From Pseudomonadota bacterium (GTDB lineage Bacteria; Pseudomonadota; Gammaproteobacteria; Burkholderiales; Rhodocyclaceae), in contig JAFEFC010000037.1 in assembly GCA_018240785.1 (NCBI GenBank), forward strand, positions 506 through 64,505: DNA of 64,000 nt, given 5' to 3'. Below are positions 43,599-52,117 of the stretch, one piece after another. Numbering within the stretch: position 1 is the first letter of the stretch; every line of letters starts with the position of its first letter. The notes under the pieces were generated by a model. The model was given only the letters and a program-made list of their open reading frames with translations, made no database searches and was not told the DNA's origin. Made by a program: the position numbers and the translations under genes.

Positions 43599-43984
43599 GA
43601 TTCACTCCTGCGCGTTCTGCGTGTCTTGCGGCCTGCGGCGGGCGGCTCCGGTGGTGCGTCAGTGTCGATCTGGCGCACGCTCCGCTCCCGAGGGGTGCGA
43701 ACCAGCGTCGGGCTGATCGTCGTGCCGGTGGCGAGGGTGGTCGTCGCGGCCGGGCTGATGACGGGACTGACCGGATCGATGATCGTGGGCCGCAGCACCG
43801 GCTGCAGCGGCTCCAGGATCTGCAGCCGCTGCACCGACACATCCACCACATCGACTGAACTGCGGCGGCCATCGGCAGTGATGACCTGGAGCTGGAAGCG
43901 ATGCACGCCCAGCGGCAGACCCGGGTCGACCGTCACCACCGGCTCGGCGGTCTTGACTGCGCGCCCGACGACGAAGGCGACCAT
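43595..43984 (-). CDS. Small Ig-like eCIS protein, copy 2
   Basis: 129 aa: MVAFVVGRAVKTAEPVVTVD, GLPLGVHRFQLQVITADGRR, then a proline/threonine-rich and basic tail. It is a clear paralogue of the gene immediately upstream (MATFIINQVVKTDTPTVEV; LPLGRHTFRLVVVDDSGN). The shared part reads like one Ig/PKD-type beta sandwich half. Coupled by ATGA to the 329-aa gene. Possibly a trimeric tip or fibre piece; unproven. Confidence 0.75.
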   Translation of the reverse strand: MVAFVVGRAVKTAEPVVTVDPGLPLGVHRFQLQVITADGRRSSVDVVDVSVQRLQILEPLQPVLRPTIIDPVSPVISPAATTTLATGTTISPTLVRTPRERSVRQIDTDAPPEPPAAGRKTRRTRRSES

Positions 43985-43997
43985 GACGGCATTCTCC

Positions 43998-44315
43998 TCA
44001 GGTGATCGGTTGGCCGAGATAGGTCCACAGGTAGGTTGTGACCCGCCCGCCGCCGGCATCGAAGGATTTCTCGCCGCTCAGCGTGAAGCTGGTGCCGAAG
44101 GACACCGAACGCGGCGCGGTGAGCACCGCCGTCGGGTTGACGGTGTCGGCGACGATCACCACCACCTCGTCGGGAATCGAGGTGTTGCCGGAGTCGTCGA
44201 CCACCACCAGGCGGAAGGTGTGACGCCCGAGCGGCAGTGGCTTGTCGGTGGGAACCGTCACCTCGACGGTGGGGGTGTCGGTCTTCACGACCTGGTTGAT
44301 GATGAAGGTTGCCAT
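43998..44315 (-). CDS. Small Ig-like eCIS protein, copy 1
   Basis: 105 aa, good AAAGGAG ribosome site. MATFIINQVVKTDTPTVEVT, then LPLGRHTFRLVVVDDSGN and a PKD-like end (SGEKSFDAGGGRVTTYLW). The end resembles the final stretch of the upstream Afp12-like protein (LDGSASRAAAGRRIAEFRWR), which hints at module exchange inside the locus. No PAAR signature is present. Function unknown. Confidence 0.75.
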   Translation of the reverse strand: MATFIINQVVKTDTPTVEVTVPTDKPLPLGRHTFRLVVVDDSGNTSIPDEVVVIVADTVNPTAVLTAPRSVSFGTSFTLSGEKSFDAGGGRVTTYLWTYLGQPIT

Positions 44316-44355
44316 GGCGATGCTCCTTTCTACGGTGAGATCAGTGCAGCTCGTA

Positions 44356-46938
44356 TCAGTCGATGCGGCGCCACCGGAATTCGGCGATGCGACGCCCGGC
44401 GGCAGCACGTGATGCACTGCCGTCCAGCACGAAGGATTCTCCAAAAGGCGCGCCGAAGTCGCGGCCTGCGTCGGCCACCGGCCTGCCCCGCGGCACCGCG
44501 TCCGGGATCGGCGCCACCGCGCCGGACAGGCGCGCGTCCAGACTGCCAACGCCAAGCACCAGGTCGCCGTTGCCCAGGCTGGACACATCCGCACGCGCGG
44601 CGATGATCGGCCTTGGCGGCCCCAGGTAGGTGTCGACGCCGACGAGGCTGGCGATGCCCACCAGCAGCGGCCAGCTCGCGGTGTCCACCTGCACTTCCAC
44701 ATGCGCAGGCGACTCGAGCTCGACGATGCGCCGGATCAGGCCAAGGTCCTGCGCCTCGACTTCCTGATGCACCAGCACCAGCACGCGATACGCGAGCTTG
44801 TCGTAGAAGGCCAGCACTGCCGCGCGCTCGGCGTCGCTGGCGACCTCGTCGCGGAACAACGCCAGCAGTTCGGCCCGCTCGGCCTCGCCCAGCACCAGCG
44901 TGTCCCCGACAATGGAGTTGCCGCTGATGACCAGGCCGGGCAGCAACGGATCGTCTTCCACCGCGAGGTCGACACCCAGCAGCGTGGCCATCAGGCGGCG
45001 CATGCGAAAGCCCTCCAGCACCACCAGCTCTCCGCCACCGACGCCGCCGTCGGTGGCGATGTCCAGCGCCAGGCTCAGGCCCCGCCGCGTGCCGTGGAAG
45101 CGTGCGAGCTCCGCCGCGTGCATCAGCCAGGCACGCCGGCGCTCCACCGGCAGCGCGCCATCGAAGGCGACGCCGATCCAGCCGGCGAGCCACTCGAGCG
45201 CTTCTTCCGGCGCCACCGCGGGATCGGTGAGCAGGTGCGCGCCGGCAACCCGATCCTCGAGCGCGGTGAGCCAGCCTTCGGGGTTGGCGAGCATGCGCTC
45301 GAGGAAGTCGGCCGCGCTGGCCGTCGCCGGCGCGTCGGGCTGGCCCGCTTCCGCTGCCGCACCGAACTCGGTTTCGCGATACAGCCGCGGGAGGTAGTGG
45401 TCGCGATAGGAGAAGCGCGAACCGTAGATGCGCAGCGCGGCGAGCTCGGGCGAATCGCGGCCGTCGCCGAACAGCATCACCCTCACCCAAAGGTAGCGCC
45501 CGACCAGGCTGCGGACACGGCGGCCATGACGCTGCACCAGCACCGTCCACAGCCCCGCGCGGCCTGGTTCCGGCGCGCCCCATGCACCCAGCCCGGGATG
45601 ACCAGGCAGTTCGGAGGGCAGGCGCTCCCACGCCGCGCGCGGCAGCGCGCCGGACGGCACCCTGCCGCCCGGGACAAGTTCGGGCGCAAGCGGCGGGACT
45701 TCGCCGACGAGGTGCGGATGCCAGGCCGTCGCATCACCGTCGGCGGGCGGCAGGGGTTCGGCAGTGGCCGCGAGCCACACGATGAAACCGCATGACGCCG
45801 GCACCCGCGCCTCGGCATGCAGGCGATGCCACACCGTGCGCTGGTCGCCACTGTCGATCAGATGGACGCCCCCACCATCCTGCCCGACACCGCCGAAGTT
45901 GGCCGCTTCGCCACGCCGCGCCAGGTTCGCCAGTGACAGCCGGTGCAGCGGCTCCACCTTGTTGCCGGCCACCGGGTAGCGCGGCGGGTCGTCCAGGCGA
46001 TGCGCGAACGGCGCCTCCTCGGCGTCGGCCGCCAGCGGATAGATGTCTCCGGAAGGCTGCAGCACGATTGATGCATCGGTCGCGGCGCCATCCTCCAGCG
46101 CCAGCCGCGGCGCGAACACCGGCACATCGCGGCGTCCGGGAACGCGCACCGCGGTACGCCCATCGGGCAGCCAGTCGACCGCGTAGCCGAAGCGCACACC
46201 CGCCAGCGCTTGAGGCGCACCCAGCAGCCCGCTCGCGACGTCGAACAGACGCAGTGCGGTGTCGCCATCGCCAGACCAGCTCAGCAGGGCAATACGGCCA
46301 TCAGGGCTCACCGCCATCGCCTGCGGGCGCTCGCCGACAGGCCACGAGACGCGCTCGCAAGGCAGCAGGCGGGGCGCGTCCGGGTTTTCCGGATCGGGGC
46401 GGAAGGTGGTATGTGCGTAGTCCGCTGCCGGTCGCGCTGCCTGCACGCAGCCGGCGAGCCGTGCGAGACGGCCGCTGGCCCGCTCCAGCAGCCAGGCGCC
46501 GCCCGCGGGGTCGGCGGCCACGCGCCACGGATCGAATCCGGGCGTCGTCAGCACCAGATCGGGCCAGCGGCCACGCAGGTCGTGCATCAGCACGCGCCCC
46601 GACAGCGCCACATACAAGGCGTCGTCGAAGCCCGCGGCGAAGTCGGCGGGCCGCTCGCCCAGTGACAGCGTGACCGCGGAATCCGGCAGATGGCTGCGGG
46701 CGACGATGGCCGAAGCGGTGTCGTCCCACCACGCCACCGCGCCCTCACGGTCCACCGTCTGTGGCAGTCGCTCCAGTGCGGAGGCGGCAATGCCGGCGGC
46801 ACCCGCGACCGGCGCGCCGAGCGAGCGCTCGCTCGCCAGGCGCAGCGCGCGGCATGCGCCATGCCAGGCGACATGGCTGCGCGACGGCCAGTGGCGGTCG
46901 TCGCCGAGCAGCCAGAAGCGCAGTCCGTTGGCATCCAT
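44356..46938 (-). CDS. Baseplate wedge protein (phage P2 gpI / Afp12-like) with beta-propeller-like N-half
   Basis: 860 aa. The first ~400 residues show propeller-like blades (AVSPDGRIALLSWSGDGDTA; LRLFDVASGLLGAPQALAG; GVHLIDSGDQRTVW). Residues ~570-790 match the phage tail protein I family (FLERMLANPEGWLTALEDRV; EALEWLAGWIGVAFDGALPV; ARFHGTRRGLSLALDIATD). The C-terminus ends with a PKD-like strand. It starts within the stop codon of the Afp11-like gene (TGATG). It joins the spike hub to the sheath in the baseplate. Confidence 0.85.
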   Translation of the reverse strand: MDANGLRFWLLGDDRHWPSRSHVAWHGACRALRLASERSLGAPVAGAAGIAASALERLPQTVDREGAVAWWDDTASAIVARSHLPDSAVTLSLGERPADFAAGFDDALYVALSGRVLMHDLRGRWPDLVLTTPGFDPWRVAADPAGGAWLLERASGRLARLAGCVQAARPAADYAHTTFRPDPENPDAPRLLPCERVSWPVGERPQAMAVSPDGRIALLSWSGDGDTALRLFDVASGLLGAPQALAGVRFGYAVDWLPDGRTAVRVPGRRDVPVFAPRLALEDGAATDASIVLQPSGDIYPLAADAEEAPFAHRLDDPPRYPVAGNKVEPLHRLSLANLARRGEAANFGGVGQDGGGVHLIDSGDQRTVWHRLHAEARVPASCGFIVWLAATAEPLPPADGDATAWHPHLVGEVPPLAPELVPGGRVPSGALPRAAWERLPSELPGHPGLGAWGAPEPGRAGLWTVLVQRHGRRVRSLVGRYLWVRVMLFGDGRDSPELAALRIYGSRFSYRDHYLPRLYRETEFGAAAEAGQPDAPATASAADFLERMLANPEGWLTALEDRVAGAHLLTDPAVAPEEALEWLAGWIGVAFDGALPVERRRAWLMHAAELARFHGTRRGLSLALDIATDGGVGGGELVVLEGFRMRRLMATLLGVDLAVEDDPLLPGLVISGNSIVGDTLVLGEAERAELLALFRDEVASDAERAAVLAFYDKLAYRVLVLVHQEVEAQDLGLIRRIVELESPAHVEVQVDTASWPLLVGIASLVGVDTYLGPPRPIIAARADVSSLGNGDLVLGVGSLDARLSGAVAPIPDAVPRGRPVADAGRDFGAPFGESFVLDGSASRAAAGRRIAEFRWRRID

Positions 46939-49241
46939 CAGCACACCTCGGGCACCACCGGCACCGCCACCGCGGTGTCGCTGGCGAAGGGATTCGGCAC
47001 CGCAGACAGGTCGGCCGGGGCACCGACCGTGCCGCCAGCGCTGTCGACCGCCACCACGCTCAGCAGCTCGGGCAGTTGCCACGCTGCGATCTCGAGCGTC
47101 TGCGAACCGTCGGAGGTCGCACGTGTCAGCAGAGACCACTGGTCGCGGCCGTCGACCGTCGCCCGGCCGAACAGGTTGAGCCCCCCCACCTCGGCCACGC
47201 CCGCCACGCGCGACACTTCGACCTCCAGCTCGCGCTCGCGCACATCCCGATTCAAGGGCCAGCCCTGCCCCGCCTGCCCGCCGGGCGGCAGCGGCCACAG
47301 CAGCCGCCGCAGCGCCTCGCGCACCTCGAACAGCACTGCGTCGCGCGCGTAGCCGTCACGAATGGCGACCGCGACCGAGACGCCCAGCGCCACGTATTCG
47401 CAGCCGATCACATAGAGCTCGGTCGCCAGCGGCGTGCGTGCCGACAGCCAGGAATGCACGCGCTCGATGAACGGGCGGTCCGGCCGCGGATTGGGCGCCT
47501 TGCCCAGCGGGCGCGCCGGCAGCACCATCACGCTCACCACGCCGGGCACGTCGGGGCGCCGTTCGCGCGGCTTGAAGCGGGGCAGCACTTCGACGCGGCC
47601 GACATCCGTGCCCGGCGTTTCGCCCGCCAGCCGGCGGTAGTCCTCGGCCGTCACCGCACGATCGCCATGCCGCAACAGGGCCGGGATGCGCTGCTCTGCG
47701 CGGGCCAGGGTCTCGGCGTCCTCGCCGCCTTCCATCGCCAGCGGCTGCCAGACCTTGATCGACGGCAGGCTGCGCTGCGCGCCGACCAAGGTGGCGCCAC
47801 TCACCTCGGTGAGGCTGGCTTGCGGAAGATTGCCCGCGCGGCCGCCGCCGAAGCGCCCGGAAGCGAGCCGGATGCGCATCTGGCGCTCGGGCACCCGTCC
47901 ACGTACGCCATCGCCGAAGCGCACCGTGCCCGCCTCCGCGTCCAGCTCGAAGGCAGGCGCCTCGCGTGCGACAGCTGCGTCCGCCGAGATGGCGGCCAGG
48001 TCATCGACTCGGATCCAGGGCTGGTAGCCCTGCCCCGGCGCTTCAACCTGCAACACCAAGCTGGCTGGATCCACCGAGCCGGCGGGAAGCTGAAAAGCCT
48101 GGTCGGCCGCGCCGGTCGAGGCGCCGAGCACGCGCCCGCCGATGGTGACGCGCTGGTCCACCTCGACTGCATTCACGCCCACCCACGACAGGCGCAGGCT
48201 CTCGACGCCACTGCCTGGTTTCGGCCGCAGCCTCAGCCAGCCGACGAGGCGCGCGGCGCGCCCGACATCGTCGATGCGCGGCGGGTTGTCGCCCACCCCG
48301 GCCCGCGGGTTTTCGCCCACGTCATTCACCGGGGCGAAGATCAGGCTTTCGTCGGGCATCGGCAGGCGCAGCACGCCGGGCCGGGTCAGGCCAGCGGTGG
48401 TGTCGTAGGCATCGCCGGGCAGGGGCTCGATGGTCAGGTAGTCGGCATCCAGACCGTTGGCGGCAGAGGTCACGACCTCCCACAGCACCGGCACGCGTGC
48501 GCGCGGCCCGATCTCCTCGAACAGCGCGGGCGCGGCGATCGCAGGGACGACCCCCACCGACAGCAGCGCAGCCGCTCCACTGTCGCCACCGCCGAGCGCG
48601 GCGCGCGCAGCGGTGTTGGCTGCGGGCTGCTGATCGGGCTGTTGCGCCGCGGGGGCGAGCAGCGCCAGCCACAGCGCACGGTCGGTGCTCCCGGCGAAGA
48701 CGTCCACGCCCTGCCCCGCCGCCTGTCCGCCTTCGAACAGCGGCGTGGTCAGGTAGCCCGCCACTTCGTCGGTGATCCGGTGCACCCGCTGCAGCCCGGT
48801 CAGCACATCGGCCATGCGCAGGCGGTCCGCCTCGGGCAGCGGCCGCTTGTAGTAAGCCTCGGCGGTGACCGGCAGCACGGTGGTTTCGCTCAAGGTCTCG
48901 AACGGCACCGCTGCCTTGATGCGCGCACCGGCCGCCAGCGTGAGGCCGGCAAGCTCGGTGGGCTGCGCGAACGACAGGCTGACGATGCCGCGCGCCGGCT
49001 GCGCTGGCCGCAGGCCCTGCCCCAGCAGCTTGAGGAACACCAGGCGCTGACGTTCCGGAATCAGGTTGGCGCGGTAGAGCAGCGCATCGCCGAGCCAGGC
49101 GAAGAGCTCAAGCAAGGTGCGGCCCGGGTCGCCGAGGCGCGGGTTGGTCCACTCCGGGGTATGGGCGGGAATGCGCGCCAGCAGGTCCTCGAGCAGGTCG
49201 TCGAAGCTGCGGTCGTCAAGTCGGGGAGGCAGGATGGGCAT
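46938..49241 (-). CDS. Baseplate assembly protein (gpJ / Afp11-like)
   Basis: 767 aa. The N-terminus PAHTPEWTNPRLGDPGRTLLELFAWLGDA is typical: here TPEWTNPRLGDPGRTLLE, with LLYRANLIPERQRLVFLKLL after it. It matches the putative baseplate assembly family TIGR02243. A gpJ-like domain near residues 560-700 includes RRLAGETPGTDVGRVEVLPR and FIERVHSWLSARTPLATELY. Core baseplate wedge of the particle. It follows gp25 by 1 bp. Confidence 0.9.
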   Translation of the reverse strand: MPILPPRLDDRSFDDLLEDLLARIPAHTPEWTNPRLGDPGRTLLELFAWLGDALLYRANLIPERQRLVFLKLLGQGLRPAQPARGIVSLSFAQPTELAGLTLAAGARIKAAVPFETLSETTVLPVTAEAYYKRPLPEADRLRMADVLTGLQRVHRITDEVAGYLTTPLFEGGQAAGQGVDVFAGSTDRALWLALLAPAAQQPDQQPAANTAARAALGGGDSGAAALLSVGVVPAIAAPALFEEIGPRARVPVLWEVVTSAANGLDADYLTIEPLPGDAYDTTAGLTRPGVLRLPMPDESLIFAPVNDVGENPRAGVGDNPPRIDDVGRAARLVGWLRLRPKPGSGVESLRLSWVGVNAVEVDQRVTIGGRVLGASTGAADQAFQLPAGSVDPASLVLQVEAPGQGYQPWIRVDDLAAISADAAVAREAPAFELDAEAGTVRFGDGVRGRVPERQMRIRLASGRFGGGRAGNLPQASLTEVSGATLVGAQRSLPSIKVWQPLAMEGGEDAETLARAEQRIPALLRHGDRAVTAEDYRRLAGETPGTDVGRVEVLPRFKPRERRPDVPGVVSVMVLPARPLGKAPNPRPDRPFIERVHSWLSARTPLATELYVIGCEYVALGVSVAVAIRDGYARDAVLFEVREALRRLLWPLPPGGQAGQGWPLNRDVRERELEVEVSRVAGVAEVGGLNLFGRATVDGRDQWSLLTRATSDGSQTLEIAAWQLPELLSVVAVDSAGGTVGAPADLSAVPNPFASDTAVAVPVVPEVC

Positions 49242-49242
49242 G

Positions 49243-49641
49243 TCAGGCCTCCAGTCGGACAGTCACGGCAAGCGCCGCCGGCGTGCCGGTCCGCGCCAGC
49301 CGGTAGGCGATCTCCACCCGCAGGTCGGCGGGTTCGCCCGGCACTTCGAGCACCTCCACCCGATCGAGCACGATGCGGCGTTCCCAGCGCGGCAGCGACT
49401 CCATGACCCAGTCGCGGATCTGCCGCCGGGTGCCCAGGTTGTTGGGCTCGTGCAGCAGCCGGTCGAGCCCGGCGCCGAATTCCGGGCGCATCAACTGCTC
49501 GCCCGGGCGCGTACTGAGGATCACGCGGATCTGCTGGCGCACGCTGGTCTCGAGGTCGGGCCAGTCGAGCCGGCCGTCGGCATCGGGCACGGCGAACAGC
49601 GGCCAACCGATCAGCGGGCGGGGCAGGCTGTCGGTGCTCAT
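49243..49641 (-). CDS. gp25/GPW-like baseplate protein (Afp9)
   Basis: 132 aa. The family signature is clear: LETSVRQQIRVILSTRPGEQ, LMRPEFGAGLDRLLHEPNN, and WERRIVLDRVEV. gp25 proteins start sheath assembly on the baseplate. The start overlaps the 599-aa gene stop by ATGA. Confidence 0.93.
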   Translation of the reverse strand: MSTDSLPRPLIGWPLFAVPDADGRLDWPDLETSVRQQIRVILSTRPGEQLMRPEFGAGLDRLLHEPNNLGTRRQIRDWVMESLPRWERRIVLDRVEVLEVPGEPADLRVEIAYRLARTGTPAALAVTVRLEA

Positions 49642-51437
49642 TCCTCACCTCCACCCTTCTTTGGGAAGGGAATGCAGATCTTGATGAACATCATCCAGCG
49701 GAAGAACAGGTCGAACAGCGACAGGAAGATGTTCAGCACGATGAAGGCACAGATCGTGATGATCGGGATGTTGAAGCTGCAGATCCAGCCTATCGTCATG
49801 CCGCTGGCGGACGGCTTCTTGCCATCGAGCAGGTCCTGCGGATCGCCGGCGAGCAGGTCGTGCAGCGACGGCGGCACGGTGAAGGCGACGTTGGGCTTGA
49901 GCTTCTTCAGCATCTCCTTGTCCATCGGATCGGGCAGCGGCACCTGCACCGGCGGCGCACCGCCGCCTTCATACCAGGGCGCGATCACGAAGGCGGGGCT
50001 GTAGGCGCTCCACACGGTGCGCCCCGGACAAGAGCCTTCCGGCTTCAGGCGCACGAAGGCGCGGAGTACGTAGCGAGCGTCCGGGTCGTCGTAGCGCCCG
50101 GCGGTGCCGGCCACCGCCTCGAAGCGGTTCATCAGCGTGACCGACAGCGCGCTGGCAAGCGCCGCCGTCGTCTGCTGATCGAGCGCGGGCCAGCCGATCG
50201 GCATCACCGGCGGGTTGGCGACGGGCTCGCCGTCGAGCAGCACACGGCTCGCGCTCGCCAGGAAATCGCCCGCCGGTGCCGTCAGCCCCGACGGCAGGCC
50301 TTCGGGCCCGAGCAGCGGCAGCCCGATGCGGTTGAGCACCGCGACCAACGCATGGCTGTCCGGATCGTCGCCGAAGGCGTCGAACTCGATCGCAAGCTGG
50401 CGCAACAGCAGCAACAGGCGCTTCATCGGCGCGTGGTCGGCATCGCCGGCCGACGTGGGCTGAGCGATCGACGTCATGGCCGGGGTCAGCGTGTAGCCGG
50501 CACGCGGGAAACTGTCGCCCAGGCCGCGCAGCGGGCCCACCAGATGCGCGCGAAAATCGGCCGAGTCGGGGCCGAAGCTCGCCGTGTCGAAGGCCGGCGC
50601 ACCGCCCTCGGCGCGTTCGCTGGACGTGGTCGGCACCAGTCCGTAGAAGAAGGTGCGTCCGGCAGCGCGACACACATCCGGCGGCGCGATGAACATCGGC
50701 ACCACCTGTTCGGACAGCACTGCGTCCTCGGCTTCGCCCAGCAGCGCCACTACCTCGCGGTCGAGCACGGGCTGGCCGGTGGTGGGACGGACGAGCCGGC
50801 GTGCGGCGTCGGGGTCGTAGCGCGTCTGCTCGTCACCGGCTTTGGCGGCATCGGCCTCCACGCGCGCCCAGCCCCGCAGGTGGTCGCCCGCGCGCATCCA
50901 GCCCTGCTTCACCTCGACGCCTTTCGCATCGCGGCGCAGGCGGCGGATCACCAGCCCGGCGCTGTCGACCTTGTTCGGGTCCAGCCGCGGGTTTCCGGGT
51001 GCGAGGCAATGCGCCTCGATCACCGCCAGATGGAACTGGCGCTGAATCGGCTGGAACAGCTTCAGCACGCGGGTGCGCTCAGCGCTGCGCCGGATCTTCT
51101 CGGCAAGCTCGGCGACCGAGGACACCGAAGCCCTGGCGTCAGCCGATTCGGACGTTGCTTGCAGCGCACTTGCAGCCGTCCTGCGCCCCGCCAGCCCCAT
51201 CAGTGTCTTGATCAGCGATCGGCCGTCCTTGCGCAGCCGCCTGCGCGTGTCGGTACCGACGGCGATGCCGGCATCCCTCGCCAGATCGTCGCGCAGCGCG
51301 ACCCGCCCGTTCTCGTCGCGCAACGCCGCGAGCACCGCCTCGACGAAGTCCTCGTCGCTGCGCTGCAGGATCGCGGGCGCGTCGTCGTCGGCGATGTCGC
51401 GCGGCGCGCGCAGCAGGATGTCGTGATGGTTCACCAT
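49638..51437 (-). CDS. eCIS-locus protein (599 aa) with hydrophobic C-terminal segment
   Basis: MVNHHDILLRAPRDIADDDA opens a helical N-terminal part; the middle has no known motif. The last ~50 residues are strikingly hydrophobic (IGWICSFNIPIITICAFIVL, then NIFLSLFDLFFRWMMFIKIC) and end in FPKKGGGEE. It lies between the spike and gp25 genes, with a 7-bp overlap on the former and 4-bp on the latter. Hydrophobic tails are not a feature of canonical Afp baseplate proteins known to me. It may anchor the particle to a membrane or act as an assembly factor. Confidence 0.75.
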   Translation of the reverse strand: MVNHHDILLRAPRDIADDDAPAILQRSDEDFVEAVLAALRDENGRVALRDDLARDAGIAVGTDTRRRLRKDGRSLIKTLMGLAGRRTAASALQATSESADARASVSSVAELAEKIRRSAERTRVLKLFQPIQRQFHLAVIEAHCLAPGNPRLDPNKVDSAGLVIRRLRRDAKGVEVKQGWMRAGDHLRGWARVEADAAKAGDEQTRYDPDAARRLVRPTTGQPVLDREVVALLGEAEDAVLSEQVVPMFIAPPDVCRAAGRTFFYGLVPTTSSERAEGGAPAFDTASFGPDSADFRAHLVGPLRGLGDSFPRAGYTLTPAMTSIAQPTSAGDADHAPMKRLLLLLRQLAIEFDAFGDDPDSHALVAVLNRIGLPLLGPEGLPSGLTAPAGDFLASASRVLLDGEPVANPPVMPIGWPALDQQTTAALASALSVTLMNRFEAVAGTAGRYDDPDARYVLRAFVRLKPEGSCPGRTVWSAYSPAFVIAPWYEGGGAPPVQVPLPDPMDKEMLKKLKPNVAFTVPPSLHDLLAGDPQDLLDGKKPSASGMTIGWICSFNIPIITICAFIVLNIFLSLFDLFFRWMMFIKICIPFPKKGGGEE

Positions 51438-52117
51438 ACGTTCCCCGCTCCGGGCGTGTAGCTGGTGCCGACCACCGACGTGGCCATCAGCACCTCGCAT
51501 TTGACGACGCCGGAAAACTTGGCCATCGCCGCATCGACGGTGACCATGCCCGCCGTCACCTTGACGTTGGCCGCATCGACCTTGACCTGCGCCGCCGCGG
51601 TGATCGTGATGCCGCTGGATTCCAGCACCACGCTGTTGCCATTGCTGTCCTCGATGCGCACCTTGCCCGGCCCGTCGGACAGGGTCACCTTCTGCCCTGC
51701 CGGCGTCTCCAGCACCAGTTTCTCCTGCCCCTGCTGGTCGTCGAGCGTGACCACCACGCCGTTCTTCGAGCGGATGCGCTTGTACTGGTTGGTGCCGCCC
51801 GACAGCGAGGCCGGCGCCGCATTCGCGCCATTCCACAGGCCGCCCACCACCAGCGGATGGCGCGGGTCGCCCTGCACGAACACCACCAGCACCTCGTCGT
51901 CGACATCGGGCATGAAGAAGGCGCCGCGATCCGCGCCGGCAAAGGGGCACACCACGCGCGCCCACAGCGGCGCGTCCTGGCCGTCCACATCGTCGAAGGC
52001 ATACAGCCGTACCTGCACGCGATCGCGGCTGTCGGGGTCGTTGATATCGACCACGCGCGCGAGATAGGCCGCCTGCATCCAGGCGGCGCTGCGCTCGAAG
52101 TGCGGTGCGCGATCCAT
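51431..52117 (-). CDS. Spike protein, gpV/gp5-like half of Afp8/VgrG
   Basis: 228 aa from MDRAPHFERSAAWM. An OB-fold follows (RVVDINDPDSRDRVQVRLYA; PLWARVVCPFAGADRGAFFM; DEVLVVFVQGDPRHPLVVGG), then GGTNQYKRIRSKNGVVVTLD and a beta-helix-like tail (VKVDAANVKVTAGMVTVDAA). It forms the trimeric needle of the particle. In canonical Afp8 or VgrG it is fused to the gpD-like half, which here is the separate upstream gene (TGATG overlap). Confidence 0.92.
   Translation of the reverse strand: MDRAPHFERSAAWMQAAYLARVVDINDPDSRDRVQVRLYAFDDVDGQDAPLWARVVCPFAGADRGAFFMPDVDDEVLVVFVQGDPRHPLVVGGLWNGANAAPASLSGGTNQYKRIRSKNGVVVTLDDQQGQEKLVLETPAGQKVTLSDGPGKVRIEDSNGNSVVLESSGITITAAAQVKVDAANVKVTAGMVTVDAAMAKFSGVVKCEVLMATSVVGTSYTPGAGNVW

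Noticed and set aside
39660-44606. A plus-strand open frame of 1648 codons antisense to the eCIS genes
   Set aside because: It crosses several well-supported minus-strand genes with overlapping stops and starts. Its product is rich in Arg/His/Gln/Pro without domains. Long antisense frames are expected at this G+C content.
46761-49406. 881-codon plus-strand frame over the Afp11/gp25 genes
   Set aside because: Shadow of baseplate genes with clear family motifs on the minus strand.
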